From CAZQEC01 sp964591565 (GTDB lineage Bacteria > Patescibacteriota > UBA1384 > CAJBMM01), in assembly GCA_964591565.1 (NCBI GenBank), contig CAZQEC010000002.1, positions 1 to 48,101 of the forward strand: a stretch of DNA of 48,101 nt. Reading direction: 5' to 3'. Below, piece after piece: positions 15,637-24,410 of the stretch; the first letter of the stretch is position 1, and the number at the start of each line of letters is the position of its first letter. Under the pieces are notes generated by a model. The model did not search any database. It had not been told where the DNA came from and saw nothing but the letters and a program-made list of their open reading frames with translations. The position numbers and the translations under genes were made by a program.

Positions 15637-17043
15637 TTATTTATGAATAAAGACCGGTATGCCAATGTCTGTCCAATTATTTACGAATACATCATTTCCC
15701 GGCCCGAGCCGAATACAGCCGTGTGAAACTGGAGTGCCAATGTGGCTTTCACCCTCGATCCAGTTGCCACGGTAGGGCAATCCGTGAATGCCGTATTCTC
15801 CGTTGGCGACAATTGCCATCCAGTATGGCATATACAAACCATATTTTGCCGAATATGCCACTCGAATTTTGTTTTGAATGGCGAATGTGCCAACGGGCGT
15901 CGGGGTGCTCCATTTGCCGGTTGAAACGCGAAAACTGTTTACAAAAGTCGCGCCTTCATACAAACACATACGCTGTCCGGTCAGGTTAAGTTCAATGTAT
16001 TTACCCGGCGCTTTATTTGCATCACAGCCCTCTTGTGGGTTGACCGTAATAGTTGACTTATTTTTTGTCACAACCGCCAATTTAATAATCGGTTTAGCAT
16101 TCGTTTCGGCCAATACTTTAGTAATAGCACCAATTGAATCGTCAATTTGCAGAGTTGCACCATCTTGACCGTCCTTGGTTACCTCCCCATTTGCTTCTTT
16201 GACCGCCGCAATAGTTTTTTTATTCACCTTGGGCACAATTTTTTCGTTCAAATATGTTTTTATTTTTTCAGGATCAAGTTTGGCGTGGTAGATGCCCTCA
16301 ACCGCTTGAACAAAAATCCAATTGGCAAGGTCATGCCGCGCCACCGCGAGCTTGGCGCCGTTTGCATCTAGCGTAACCACGCGCCCAATTAAATCTTCGG
16401 CTTCGGTTTTAGCAATGGCTAAGTCTTCAATTAATACATCTGGCTTTTGCACCGTGTTGGGAACTGTGACAATTTCTGCGCCGGTTTGAATGGCTAAGGT
16501 GATTCGATTCATTAATTCCACATCTTCTATCGAAAGCCCATTCGCGGCTTCGGTAATACTGACAACACTGTCTTTAATCATTAGTCCAGCGTCCACTGCC
16601 CTTTCTCCTAAAGTTGGGTGCAGGGTAGAATCTAAAAATTGGCGTCTCACATCTTCATTAATTGTTACAGCCAAAGGCACATTGTTTGATCGCGTCAGAT
16701 ACGCCGTAATGGTGCGTAGGGTGCCTTGCCCCGGTATAGTTGAATGACTTTTAGTAAACGCTTTAGCAATCATCCCATCGTAATCTGGTGTTATGCCGGT
16801 GTCTAAAAAGCTAACATGAAGCTGTTTATCTCCCATCACCAAAGTAACGCCGCGATCGTTTACGGTATTGAATAATGATTCGAGCGAGGCACGCAGAGCT
16901 ACTTTATTTTGCCCGCTAAATGATTGACCCGCGATCAATATACCCGGAGGCAACTGCTCGGCGTACACTAACTCGGCACTGACCAATGACGCCGAAAGTA
17001 ATAACGCCGTAAGTGCCGTCGCGAAAAATAACTTTTTTAACAT
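15637..17043 (-). CDS. L,D-transpeptidase (YkuD) with VanW/PG-binding-like N-terminal repeats
   Basis: This 468-residue exported protein has a signal peptide (about 1-28), two tandem peptidoglycan-binding-like modules of the PG_binding_4 type (about 60-330) and a C-terminal YkuD domain (about 345-468). The YkuD active-site motif is intact: HIGTPVSHGCIRL with the nucleophile C443 and its preceding His. These enzymes form 3-3 cross-links in peptidoglycan, so it works outside the cytoplasmic membrane. A TACAAT box (17050-17055) lies 6 bp upstream of the ATG with no Shine-Dalgarno, so the mRNA is probably leaderless. Confidence 0.92.
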   Translation of the reverse strand: MLKKLFFATALTALLLSASLVSAELVYAEQLPPGILIAGQSFSGQNKVALRASLESLFNTVNDRGVTLVMGDKQLHVSFLDTGITPDYDGMIAKAFTKSHSTIPGQGTLRTITAYLTRSNNVPLAVTINEDVRRQFLDSTLHPTLGERAVDAGLMIKDSVVSITEAANGLSIEDVELMNRITLAIQTGAEIVTVPNTVQKPDVLIEDLAIAKTEAEDLIGRVVTLDANGAKLAVARHDLANWIFVQAVEGIYHAKLDPEKIKTYLNEKIVPKVNKKTIAAVKEANGEVTKDGQDGATLQIDDSIGAITKVLAETNAKPIIKLAVVTKNKSTITVNPQEGCDANKAPGKYIELNLTGQRMCLYEGATFVNSFRVSTGKWSTPTPVGTFAIQNKIRVAYSAKYGLYMPYWMAIVANGEYGIHGLPYRGNWIEGESHIGTPVSHGCIRLGPGNDVFVNNWTDIGIPVFIHK

Positions 17044-17094
17044 ACGTTAATTGTATCGGGCAAGTGACGTCAGTACAAGCGGGGGAATTTGCAT

Positions 17095-17262
17095 CTACCA
17101 AAAAGAACAACTGGTAATGTCGTGAAGCGGTATATTGTTTTCTTTAATATGGAGCAAATCTTCAAGTGTTTTACCAACCCCAGTATCGCCAACCCGATGA
17201 GTTGGTAATAACCTAAGTTTTTCAATGCGCCGAAGTTCATTTTTGAGTGTATCTAAATCCAC
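17095..17262 (-). pseudogene. Remnant of an MvaI/BcnI-family restriction endonuclease (N-terminal fragment)
   Basis: A 55-codon open stretch on the minus strand, from a GTG at 17262 to a TAG at 17095-17097, encodes THRVGDTGVGKTLEDLL followed by HIKENNIPLHDI. This is the conserved N-terminal block of MvaI/BcnI restriction endonucleases, in which a (T/K)RxGxTGIGKTxEDLL motif is followed by (E/K)ENN and an Asp of the catalytic site. The rest of the enzyme (normally over 200 residues) is missing, and no cognate methyltransferase is in the window. It is a relic of a lost restriction-modification system. Confidence 0.75.
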
Positions 17263-17288
17263 GCGATTCTCACATCTGTACTTTCATA

Positions 17289-18020
17289 TTACCGGTACAC
17301 GCCGCGTACCGATTTTAATTTAATCCTAAATAACTCTCCAAGCGTTTGCAAAAACACTAGCGGCGATTGCAGTTTTGAGCCGCTCATATTAATCCAGCGT
17401 ACTGGCACCTCGGCAATTTTTAACTGATGCAAGCGAGCAATGTACAATAGCTCAATGTCAAATCCCCAACCCCAAATAGTCTGACGGGTAAAGATAATTT
17501 TGGCCGCGTGGCGTGTGAAAATTTTAAATCCACATTGCGTATCGGCGATGCCGGGCAATAGCAAAAGTTGAATTAGCCAATTACCAAACTTGGCGGCCAA
17601 GCGGCGATGTGCCGATTGGTTTTCGGATATGCGACTTTGCTTTAAATGTCTCGACGCAATGGCAACATCACATACCTTATCTCGCATCTGATTCATCAAA
17701 AGCTCAATTTGTTCAAACGGCGTGGCGTTGTCGGCATCACAAAACAAAATAAATTGTCCTTTTGCGTGCATCACTCCATAATTAACCGCAAATCCTTTGC
17801 CGCGATTGTGCGGGTAGCCGATTAGTTTAATGCGATCGGATTTAACTTGTCTGACAACCCCGCGGGTATTATCAGTCGAGCCATCGTCTATCACTAGCAC
17901 TTCGCTAGAATAGTCTACGACCGACAACGTGCGGTTAATCTCAATTAAAGTTTGCTTAATTCTGCCCGCCTCATTATAAGCCGGAATAATAATAGAGATG
18001 TCGCACGAAGCGTTCTTCAT
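17289..18020 (-). CDS. GT2 glycosyltransferase, dolichyl-phosphate beta-glucosyltransferase-like
   Basis: This 243-residue GT-A enzyme has the N-terminal SIIIPAYNEA strand, VLVIDDGSTDNT, the HNRGKGFAVN loop and the DxD site FCDADNATP. TQCGFKIF and the GWGFDIELLYIA region are the signature of ALG5-like polyprenyl-phosphate glucosyltransferases. No C-terminal membrane segments are present, so it works at the membrane surface on a polyprenyl phosphate. It overlaps the upstream gene by one base and is the last gene of a minus-strand glycosyltransferase operon. The donor sugar is not decidable. Confidence 0.85.
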   Translation of the reverse strand: MKNASCDISIIIPAYNEAGRIKQTLIEINRTLSVVDYSSEVLVIDDGSTDNTRGVVRQVKSDRIKLIGYPHNRGKGFAVNYGVMHAKGQFILFCDADNATPFEQIELLMNQMRDKVCDVAIASRHLKQSRISENQSAHRRLAAKFGNWLIQLLLLPGIADTQCGFKIFTRHAAKIIFTRQTIWGWGFDIELLYIARLHQLKIAEVPVRWINMSGSKLQSPLVFLQTLGELFRIKLKSVRGVYR

Positions 18021-19027
18021 TATTTCTTATCCAAATTAAAAACAAAAACCGACGGGGTAATGCGATCTGTCGGCGTCAGCGAATGCAACCATTGCCACTG
18101 GGGCGATTGATAAGCGCTAGCGCCAATAATGAGCGTGCCGTCATTAACCTCACTCGGCAACGAAAAAGGGCGATAATCAAAGCCGTAATAATCTAGCGCC
18201 GCTTGCCCAGCCCAAGTATATTCAATATACGGTTTATTAATTTTATTCTTACTTACGTAATTTTTGATACGATGCAAATCTTGCCCCCAATCTAAATTTG
18301 AATCAGTGGCAATTTGGTAAGTTTTACTTGAGCCACCAAATAGCATATTTATGTATGACATGGGATATGGGAACGCCCGCCAAGATGAGATTACTAAAAT
18401 GATTATTAATGCTAAAATTACAGATTTTATTCGACTAGATGCGCCAACTACGGCTCCTGCTAAAATAATCAATATTATCATTACCGGCAACACGTGGCGT
18501 ATGCCTAGATTAGCTTTGGAGCTCATGGAAAATATCAAAAATATCACGCCGCTTGCGGCCAAAGCCGTTGTGAGCATATTTAATTTATGTTTCCGCCAAA
18601 TTGTCAAAATACCAAGAATTATTAATCCAATTGTGGCGAGTGGCAACTTGGCCAATAAAAGCACTGGAAAATAATACCACCAGCCGGTATTTGAAACTTG
18701 CCCTAACAAGAATGAGCTGTGTCCACCGCCAGCATGCACAAAAACCATGACCAGCCCTTTGATGTAAAATCGTGGGATAATTAAATTATGAGTGGCGTTA
18801 TAAAACCGATCAATTTTTTGCAAGGTCGGGTTTCCAATCAGAGCATGATACTGCGACGGTAAAGTATTTATTACCTCTGTACTAACTGAAGTTGAGGCTG
18901 GCGCTCCAGCCAAATCAATCCGTAAGCGGCAATAATGATGACCCAAACTATAAATGCACCGATTAATAATTGCCCAAGCACTGTCATAATCTCGGATTGT
19001 TTTAGGCGACGTCGCCAAATGTACCAC
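18020..19027 (-). pseudogene. GT-C membrane glycosyltransferase (PMT-like), C-terminal part after a frameshift
   Basis: From about residue 45 onward this frame continues the protein begun at 19719. It encodes the GHSSFLLGQVSNTGWWYYFPV segment, about five transmembrane helices and a soluble end with TDSNLDWGQDL and a YYGF motif, all typical of PMT-family (GT39-like) glycosyltransferases. The first 45 or so residues here are only the shadow frame of the upstream part. The frame change lies between about 18875 and 18960. No obvious slippery sequence is seen. It ends one base into the next GT2 gene. It could be a frameshift mutation or a sequencing error. Confidence 0.7.
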
Positions 19028-19719
19028 ACAATTATTAGTAATATGACTGGATAGAGTATCACAGCGGTAAATTTAACCAGTTCGGTTAAGGCAAGTATAC
19101 CGGCAAATAGTATGAGACGTTGCTGATTGCGTTTTTCGAGCCAGCGCCACAATGCCCACAACGTGCCCAAAAATCCAATGCTTAACGCAATATCGGTGGT
19201 AATCAAATGCCCATGTGCCATGACCGTTGGATCAAGCACATAAATAGCAAGGGAGACCAGCCCGCCGAGCCGTCCAAATAATAGACTGGCCAAATAAAAA
19301 ATGACCAATCCTAACATTAAAGTCAGACCGATCATTGGCAGGCGCGCCCAAAACAGTATTTTGTCGGCGTCGTTTCCGGAAGCAAACATAAATTGCTCAG
19401 CGTAATTGCGATTCTCGCGCCAGCTGTCATAGAAATAATTTTCGCTGTCTTGCCACAGACTTTGATCCGAGACATCATTATATTTGATCAGCAACACCGG
19501 AGCGGCCGCTAACATTTTAACCAGGGGTGGGTGTTCCGGGTTCCAACGCCAATCACCACGGGTTAAATAAGTGAGCCCGGCGGTTAAATGGACCGCTTCG
19601 TCGCTAGTTTGTGAGTCAGTTTTGGCTAAATGGATTTGGGTTAGAAACTGAAACATAAGCAAAATTGCAACACATACAAAAGTTGTTCGAGGTGAAAATT
19701 TTAGTCCACTTTTAATCAT
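18871..19719 (-). pseudogene. GT-C membrane glycosyltransferase (PMT-like), N-terminal part before a frameshift
   Basis: The 282 residues hold the N-terminal membrane helix, the DEAVHLTAGLTYL loop with the acidic residues of the first extracellular loop of GT-C enzymes, WNPEHPPLVK, several transmembrane helices, and DPTVMAHGHLITTD in the second loop. The reading frame then runs into a stop after AAYGLIWLE, while homology continues in another frame (18020-19027). Together they make a typical protein of about 560 residues that would use a polyprenyl-phosphate sugar outside the membrane. It overlaps the preceding GT2 gene by 8 bp, so this was a coupled operon. Confidence 0.75.
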
Positions 19720-21259
19720 TATTTTTTACAGCTACTTTGGCAGTTACTCTAAAACCAAGATATTTGCCAAGCATCAGTCTAGTTTGTGAATCTATGGCTG
19801 GTATTGAACTGAAAAATATAGCTACGACTGGCACCAAAATCCACTGTCCTATCATTGACAACCGGCTGAAAATAGATTGCCTATGTGCAGGTGGATGAGG
19901 CAATATTTTAAGAGTTAAATATATTGAAATAAATAAGCCAACCCAAGCGACAATTAATATATTTCGAATGTAATTTTGATAATTTAGAGCAATCAGCCGT
20001 TGATTGTATTCGTGATTAATGACAAATGGTATCCAACCAACAATGGTAATAAAGTATGAAGAAGTAGCCCAGTTAAAATTACCCTCAAACGCGCGCCAAA
20101 TAATAGCCAGGCGATTAAGTAAAGGGATTTTATGTCGCCGCCATGATTCCAATACAATATATGGAAAATGTTCTACACCATAAGCCCAGCGTTGTTGTTG
20201 CAAATATAAGTTGTGTAAACTACTACGAAAACTGCCAGCGTGAACCGCATCCATATAGATCGGGATAAAAAGCGGGATGACCTTAAACCGACCATTAAAG
20301 TGGAAAAACCCACGATAAAATTGGCGCGAATCTTCATTGACAATTGAGGTACACCAATAGTCCATTTCAATCAAAGTGCTTAAAGCCATAGCATGAGTGG
20401 CGAAGGTGATTAAGCGATAAGTGCGGACAGACTGAACCAAGTTCCAAAAGGTGGTGCCAAAGGCGTAAATGCGCGAGATCATGGGTGCGTCCCAGATGTT
20501 ATTAAAGTACATTGGAACTGGTTGGAAAGCGGTTCGCAATCTATTTTCAGCAGTCATATATGAGTAGGACAAGCGAGCAAAATATTCGGGATGAAAACGA
20601 CTGTCAGCGTCGGCGGTGGTAACAATCGTTTTATTAAATGATATATCAGAGTTTTGCAGATGCTCTACTAATTGTTTTGCCGCCCAAGTAGCGTTGGCGC
20701 CTTTGGCTTTGACTTCACCAACAATGCCGTCAGGATGCTTGGTTACTAAAAATAGATGAAAATATTTGGCGAATTGTGTCGTAAGTTTTGCGCCAATTTG
20801 TTGCGCATTTTCAGCGTCTCTAGCTTCTGTTGCTAATACGAAAATGATTTTGCGGCTATTGTACTTTGCATCAACCACCGATTGGATTGAGGCTTCAAGT
20901 ACCGCGACTGGCTCTTTGTAGGTGGGTAAAATTACGACATGCCACAGGTCTTCCCAAAAGAGATCGTTATGCTTAAGTGGCAGTTCTAATAAACGCTTAT
21001 TCCAATCTGTATTAATAGTTTTTTTCAAATTACGATAACCAACTAATAAAATAATGCCGTAGTTAAGCGATTTCAATATCCAATACATATCAAATACCAA
21101 AACAAAAATGGTCACAAAATCTGGCGCAATTTTGGCAAACAAAAATGGCAAAATTAAGACTGTCCAAACTAACGCGCCGGGTAATATTTCAAATAACCGA
21201 AACCAACCTCTTGAGTAGAGTTTTGGATTGACGTTTGGATCAGCAATGAGTTCAGGCAT
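19712..21259 (-). CDS. Membrane-bound GT2 glycosyltransferase of cellulose-synthase-like type
   Basis: This 515-residue protein has two transmembrane helices at about 28-75 and a large cytosolic GT-A domain. The domain carries LPTYKEP, a DxD-type TADADSRF, an NED motif at the catalytic base position and QQQRWAYG, which is the QxxRW motif of processive glycosyltransferases. Three further membrane helices follow. It may make or extend an envelope polysaccharide. The promoter is TACAAT (21268-21273), 8 bp before the ATG. It is the first gene of the operon with the GT-C and GT2 genes downstream. Confidence 0.85.
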   Translation of the reverse strand: MPELIADPNVNPKLYSRGWFRLFEILPGALVWTVLILPFLFAKIAPDFVTIFVLVFDMYWILKSLNYGIILLVGYRNLKKTINTDWNKRLLELPLKHNDLFWEDLWHVVILPTYKEPVAVLEASIQSVVDAKYNSRKIIFVLATEARDAENAQQIGAKLTTQFAKYFHLFLVTKHPDGIVGEVKAKGANATWAAKQLVEHLQNSDISFNKTIVTTADADSRFHPEYFARLSYSYMTAENRLRTAFQPVPMYFNNIWDAPMISRIYAFGTTFWNLVQSVRTYRLITFATHAMALSTLIEMDYWCTSIVNEDSRQFYRGFFHFNGRFKVIPLFIPIYMDAVHAGSFRSSLHNLYLQQQRWAYGVEHFPYIVLESWRRHKIPLLNRLAIIWRAFEGNFNWATSSYFITIVGWIPFVINHEYNQRLIALNYQNYIRNILIVAWVGLFISIYLTLKILPHPPAHRQSIFSRLSMIGQWILVPVVAIFFSSIPAIDSQTRLMLGKYLGFRVTAKVAVKNND

Positions 21260-21301
21260 ATATATCTATTGTAGCTGTATTTTGCAAATGTTTCGATCTT
21301 T

Positions 21302-21640
21302 TTATTGTCGTATTATGGCGACAACGTAGTATATCGACAGTCCTAGTAGAAAAAAATTGGCTAAAAGCGGAAGCCAAATCCATAATATATTGCGCTTAAT
21401 CGCGGACAAACTGATACCAATGTTTATTATCACCACCAGTCCAATGTAGCGAATAAGTGAAAGTCCGCTTTGAAATGGTGAGTAAATGCCTTGTTCGGCA
21501 GGCAATATGTAGGTTTGCCAAAGGTAAAAAATGAAAACCAAAAATGCACCCTCAATTACAATTGTTATCAGTTGTGTTACAATTGGTGTTCGTGTGATTT
21601 GCCAAAATTGCGACACAACCGTGCGAATGCTTTTTAGCAT
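21302..21640 (-). CDS. Small four-helix membrane protein
   Basis: The start at 21640 (MLKSIRTVV) is preferred, because the further upstream frame runs through a dispersed repeat. The 112-residue protein has a short basic N-terminus and then about three or four hydrophobic helices (IVIEGAFLVFIFYLW, LIRYIGLVVIINIGIS, LWIWLPLLANFFLLGLSIY). No family is recognised. It precedes the glycosyltransferase operon on the same strand, 42 bp upstream of the GT2 start, and may work with it. Confidence 0.65.
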   Translation of the reverse strand: MLKSIRTVVSQFWQITRTPIVTQLITIVIEGAFLVFIFYLWQTYILPAEQGIYSPFQSGLSLIRYIGLVVIINIGISLSAIKRNILWIWLPLLANFFLLGLSIYYVVAIIRQ

Positions 21641-21648
21641 ATTGGCAT

Positions 21649-21708
21649 TATAGCACTTAGGATACTTCCGTAGTGCTAAGTGGCTCCTTATACTCGCCAC
21701 TATAGCCG
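21649..21708. repeat. Dispersed 60-bp hairpin repeat, copy 2 (inverted)
   Basis: This is the reverse complement of the element at 2596-2655, with a handful of substitutions. The CACTTA/TAAGTG inverted arms are kept. Confidence 0.75.
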
Positions 21709-21742
21709 AAAATCGATATTTTGGATAGCTATGAGCGGAAAG

Positions 21743-21818
21743 TTAGTAGTTCGTAGTGGGTAGTTCGTAGTATTTGATAAAGATTCCATCATCTATTTTC
21801 TATCCTCCATCTTCCGTT
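21743..21818. repeat. Two heptad repeat tracts before tRNA-Arg(CCG)
   Basis: 21743-21770 holds four units around TTCGTAG, and 21791-21818 holds four units around TTCTATC/TTCCGTT. Both keep an exact 7-bp period. Confidence 0.75.
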
Positions 21819-21819
21819 T

Positions 21820-21883
21820 TGGCCTGCCATGAGCGTAATTGAGATTAAAAATGGCCTGCCATGAGCGAGCGGAGCAAGTCGAA
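21820..21883. repeat. tRNA-downstream direct repeat, copy 1
   Basis: The block (TGGCCTGCCATGAGCG, AATTGAGATTAAAA, then TGGCCTGCCATGAGCGAGCG and GTCGAA) is repeated at 22232-22295 with two or three changes. Both copies abut the 3' CCA of a minus-strand tRNA-Arg gene. Confidence 0.8.
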
Positions 21884-21959
21884 TGGTGCCCTCGGCCCGA
21901 CTCGAACGGGCGACTTTTTGCTTCGGAAGCAAACACTCTATCCACTGAGCTACGAGGGC
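21884..21959 (-). tRNA. tRNA-Arg (anticodon CCG)
   Basis: The cloverleaf is complete: acceptor GCCCTCG / CGAGGGC, D-arm AGCTC..GAGT, anticodon loop TTCCGAA giving CCG, T-loop TTCGAGT, and an encoded CCA at the 3' end. It reads CGG codons. Confidence 0.95.
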
Positions 21960-21962
21960 AAA

Positions 21963-21990
21963 ACGGAAGACAGAAGACGGATGACGGAGT
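21963..21990. repeat. Heptad repeat tract (ACGGAAG-like)
   Basis: Four units: ACGGAAG, ACAGAAG, ACGGATG, ACGGAGT. It starts 4 bp from the 5' end of tRNA-Arg(CCG). Confidence 0.85.
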
Positions 21991-22028
21991 ACAGGTATAA
22001 TGATTGTAAAATTTTCTGAATATTTATT

Positions 22029-22070
22029 TTCCGTCTTCCGTTCTCTGTCCTCTGTTTTCCGTCTTCTGGC
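22029..22070. repeat. Heptad repeat tract (TTCCGTC-like, 6 units)
   Basis: Units: TTCCGTC, TTCCGTT, CTCTGTC, CTCTGTT, TTCCGTC, TTCTGGC. It is the complementary orientation of the ACGGAAG family and ends 4 bp from the 3' end of tRNA-Gly. Confidence 0.85.
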
Positions 22071-22073
22071 GCG

Positions 22074-22147
22074 TGGAGCGGGTAACGGGAATCGGACCCG
22101 TATCTCAACCTTGGGAAGGTCGCGTTCTGCCACTGTACCATACCCGC
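22074..22147 (-). tRNA. tRNA-Gly (anticodon CCC)
   Basis: Acceptor GCGGGTA / TACCCGC, anticodon loop TTCCCAA giving CCC, T-loop TCCGATT, discriminator T and encoded CCA. All arms pair. It reads GGG. Confidence 0.93.
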
Positions 22148-22231
22148 GAAAATAACAGTTAACAATTAACTTTTAACAAGAAACATCATAGTTTTGTGGA
22201 TTTAACCATGCGCGAACGAGGAAATCAAAAA

Positions 22232-22295
22232 TGGCTTGCCATGAGCGTAATTGAGATTAAAATTGGCCTGCCATGAGCGAGCGGAGCGAGTCGAA
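22232..22295. repeat. tRNA-downstream direct repeat, copy 2
   Basis: Near-identical to 21820-21883, and again directly beside the 3' CCA of a tRNA-Arg gene. Confidence 0.8.
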
Positions 22296-22370
22296 TGGTG
22301 CCCTCGGCAGGATTCGAACCTGCAAAATTGGCTTCGAAGGCCAGTGTGATATCCGTTTCACCACGAGGGC
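22296..22370 (-). tRNA. tRNA-Arg (anticodon TCG)
   Basis: Acceptor GCCCTCG / CGAGGGC, identical to the other Arg tRNA. The anticodon loop CTTCGAA gives TCG, the T-loop is TTCGAAT, and CCA is encoded. It should read CGA and other CGN codons. Confidence 0.93.
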
Positions 22371-22373
22371 ATT

Positions 22374-22448
22374 ACAGAAGATAGAAGATGGAGGATAGAA
22401 GATAGAAAGATTACCAAATTACTACGAACTACAAACTACTCACTACGA
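22374..22448. repeat. Two heptad repeat tracts (ATAGAAG and ACTACGA types)
   Basis: 22374-22408: ACAGAAG, ATAGAAG, ATGGAGG, ATAGAAG, ATAGAAA. 22421-22448: ACTACGA, ACTACAA, ACTACTC, ACTACGA. They sit just upstream of tRNA-Arg(TCG). Confidence 0.85.
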
Positions 22449-22512
22449 ACTTGTGCTTATTTTACCACATAAACCGCTCAAACGCCATGATAAAACTTAG
22501 ATTGGATAGATT

Positions 22513-23076
22513 TCATCGAGAGTGCAAAAAAGTTTGAATTACGGTCGAGCTGTCACCAGCCATATACGGTGCAAACATATTACTGACAATGCCAACAACG
22601 AGAGTAACAATTATAGCAAAAGCCATTACCCGATGGATCACTCGTATATGACGCCCGTACGACATTTTTTCCAACCGTATGCCATAAATTAACAACACCG
22701 CGTTTTTGGCCAACGTTGATATTAACCAAATACCGACTCGAGACCATACGATGTCTCGATTATAATCCATAGATAAATTGATTAACGACATAATCCAGGT
22801 TAAAATTGAGGCGAAATAAATAATCGCCAATACTAAAATAACGCGACCATAATGCAGGGGCGCATGAGTAGCGCGCATTGGGTGATCATTTTTGTCCAGA
22901 TATTCAGAAAAACCTTGACTGAATAAGTCGCGCTCATGATCAGTCAACTGGCGTAATTCTGTGACGGATTTGAGACGGCCTGTATGTTCGAAAATGCTTA
23001 ATAGTCCCGCCTTGGTGCCAGCGTCTGCTTTAAGGTTGTGCACGTGTTGGCGCACCTTATGAGTGATTGTGTGCAT
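22513..23076 (-). CDS. Hypothetical membrane protein, 187 residues
   Basis: A soluble N-terminal part of about 75 residues (HTITHKVRQHVHNLKADAG, then a helical DHERDLFSQGF stretch) is followed by three transmembrane helices near 78-98, 112-130 and 148-168. No family is recognised. It follows the GH130 gene with a 27-bp gap on the same strand, so the two may be co-transcribed. A link to envelope polysaccharide is inference from that neighbour. Confidence 0.7.
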   Translation of the reverse strand: MHTITHKVRQHVHNLKADAGTKAGLLSIFEHTGRLKSVTELRQLTDHERDLFSQGFSEYLDKNDHPMRATHAPLHYGRVILVLAIIYFASILTWIMSLINLSMDYNRDIVWSRVGIWLISTLAKNAVLLIYGIRLEKMSYGRHIRVIHRVMAFAIIVTLVVGIVSNMFAPYMAGDSSTVIQTFLHSR

Positions 23077-23103
23077 ATATTAATCAAACCATAAATATTT
23101 AGA

Positions 23104-24186
23104 CTATTCCACCTCTACTAATGCGTGGAACGTCTCACTTAATGATATTTCGCATAAGGCAACGTTGGTGTCGGCGGCACCGTAAAAAAGCTGGATTATG
23201 TCTGGATCAGTTGGATGGGCAATGGCGGCGGTCACAAACATTACCTTAGGGCAAAATCCTTCAAGTTCGAACTGCTCCATCGGTTCTAATAAAGCGTGTG
23301 GAGTACGGGCGATCACCCTTGAAGGGTCGCTAGTAGCGGTCAAGAAAGCCCCAATGCGGTATTGACCAATGGTATCATTATTATTCCGCTCCACACCATG
23401 ATAGAAGTTTAACCAGCCCTTCGGCGTTTCGAGTGGTACCGCACCCGCGCCGACTCTGTGTTGGTCCCAGCTTCCAAGTTGTCCGTCCATCACAAAGTGA
23501 TAATCGCCCCAATGTTTTAGATCAGGCGATGAAGCAGTATGAATAGAGGGTGAGCCAAAATTGATCTCGCCAATCGGTCGAGTGTAGGCATGGAATTTAC
23601 TATGAATTTCTTTGGGGAAAATAACTACATCTTTAGTGTCGGCGTCAAAAATAACACCGTGTCGCTTGAATGACTTGAAATCTTCGGTGGACATTAAGGC
23701 CGTTGAAACAGACATATTGCGTGAAACGGCGACGTAGGTAATGTAAAATGTATGGTCAATTTGGGTAATGCGAGCGTCCTCTATGCCAAACTCTTCATAC
23801 GATTCACTCGGAAAAAGCTCTGGTATTTTTTCAATCGCTAAAACTTCGCTGGCGTCATTATTCAACCAAATAAGCTCTAAATGTGAAATGGACGATAAGC
23901 GACAAAATCCGCCTTCGACAAGCGACTTTCGCGGGTCGTGTCCATTTTTGATGCGGAAGGATTCGATAATGTATTTATGATTATCGCGCTCGGAGTCAAA
24001 ACGGGGGCAAGCCAGCTCGCCAGGTTTCATATCTTTGGCCGCTTCTGCCACCCGCGCCAACATTGCTAGCCGATCCTTAAACCGCACCACCCCCGGATTG
24101 AACACCCCAATCACTTTTAAGCGCTCATCCGACGGTGTAATGTCTTTTGGTGAAAGTAGTAGTTTGGTTTTAAGGCGATTAATCAT
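23104..24186 (-). CDS. GH130-family glycoside phosphorylase/hydrolase
   Basis: This 360-residue protein has the five-bladed beta-propeller signature motifs of GH130: FNPGVVRF near residue 29, EFGIEDARIT with the catalytic acid D137, TKDVVIFPK, HAYTRPI, GAGAVPLETPKGWLNFYHGV and the C-terminal YGAADTNVALCEI. Known members phosphorolyse beta-1,4- or beta-1,2-mannosides. It probably degrades or remodels a mannose polymer; the exact linkage is not decidable. No signal peptide is seen, so it acts in the cytosol. An extended -10 box (TGgTATCAT, 24194-24199) lies 7 bp before the ATG, so the mRNA is leaderless. Confidence 0.9.
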   Translation of the reverse strand: MINRLKTKLLLSPKDITPSDERLKVIGVFNPGVVRFKDRLAMLARVAEAAKDMKPGELACPRFDSERDNHKYIIESFRIKNGHDPRKSLVEGGFCRLSSISHLELIWLNNDASEVLAIEKIPELFPSESYEEFGIEDARITQIDHTFYITYVAVSRNMSVSTALMSTEDFKSFKRHGVIFDADTKDVVIFPKEIHSKFHAYTRPIGEINFGSPSIHTASSPDLKHWGDYHFVMDGQLGSWDQHRVGAGAVPLETPKGWLNFYHGVERNNNDTIGQYRIGAFLTATSDPSRVIARTPHALLEPMEQFELEGFCPKVMFVTAAIAHPTDPDIIQLFYGAADTNVALCEISLSETFHALVEVE

Positions 24187-24410
24187 TACTTTAATGATAC
24201 CAGAATACGGAAGACAGAATACAGCCTGCCACCCGTAGCCTTGTGTGCTGAATTTCGCAAAAATTCATCGCTACTGCGAAGGATGGATGACGGAAAACGG
24301 AAAACAGTTGTGGCCTGCCACCCGTAGCTTTAGCGTAGGGTGGACGAATTCTGGCGGTTTTGGTAATATACTAAAGAATCGTTGCACACTTCACACGGAA
24401 AGGGGTAGGG
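24187..24410. repeat. Repeat-rich intergenic stretch (heptads and CCACCC/GGGTGG hairpins)
   Basis: It holds heptad tracts at 24201-24222 and 24283-24307, two GCCTGCCACCCGTAG copies, a hairpin with arms TGAATTT/AAATTCA, and another with arms CCACCC (24318-24323) and GGGTGG (24338-24343). No gene is visible. The promoter-like TATACT at 24367-24372 precedes the small ORF at 24411. Confidence 0.7.
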
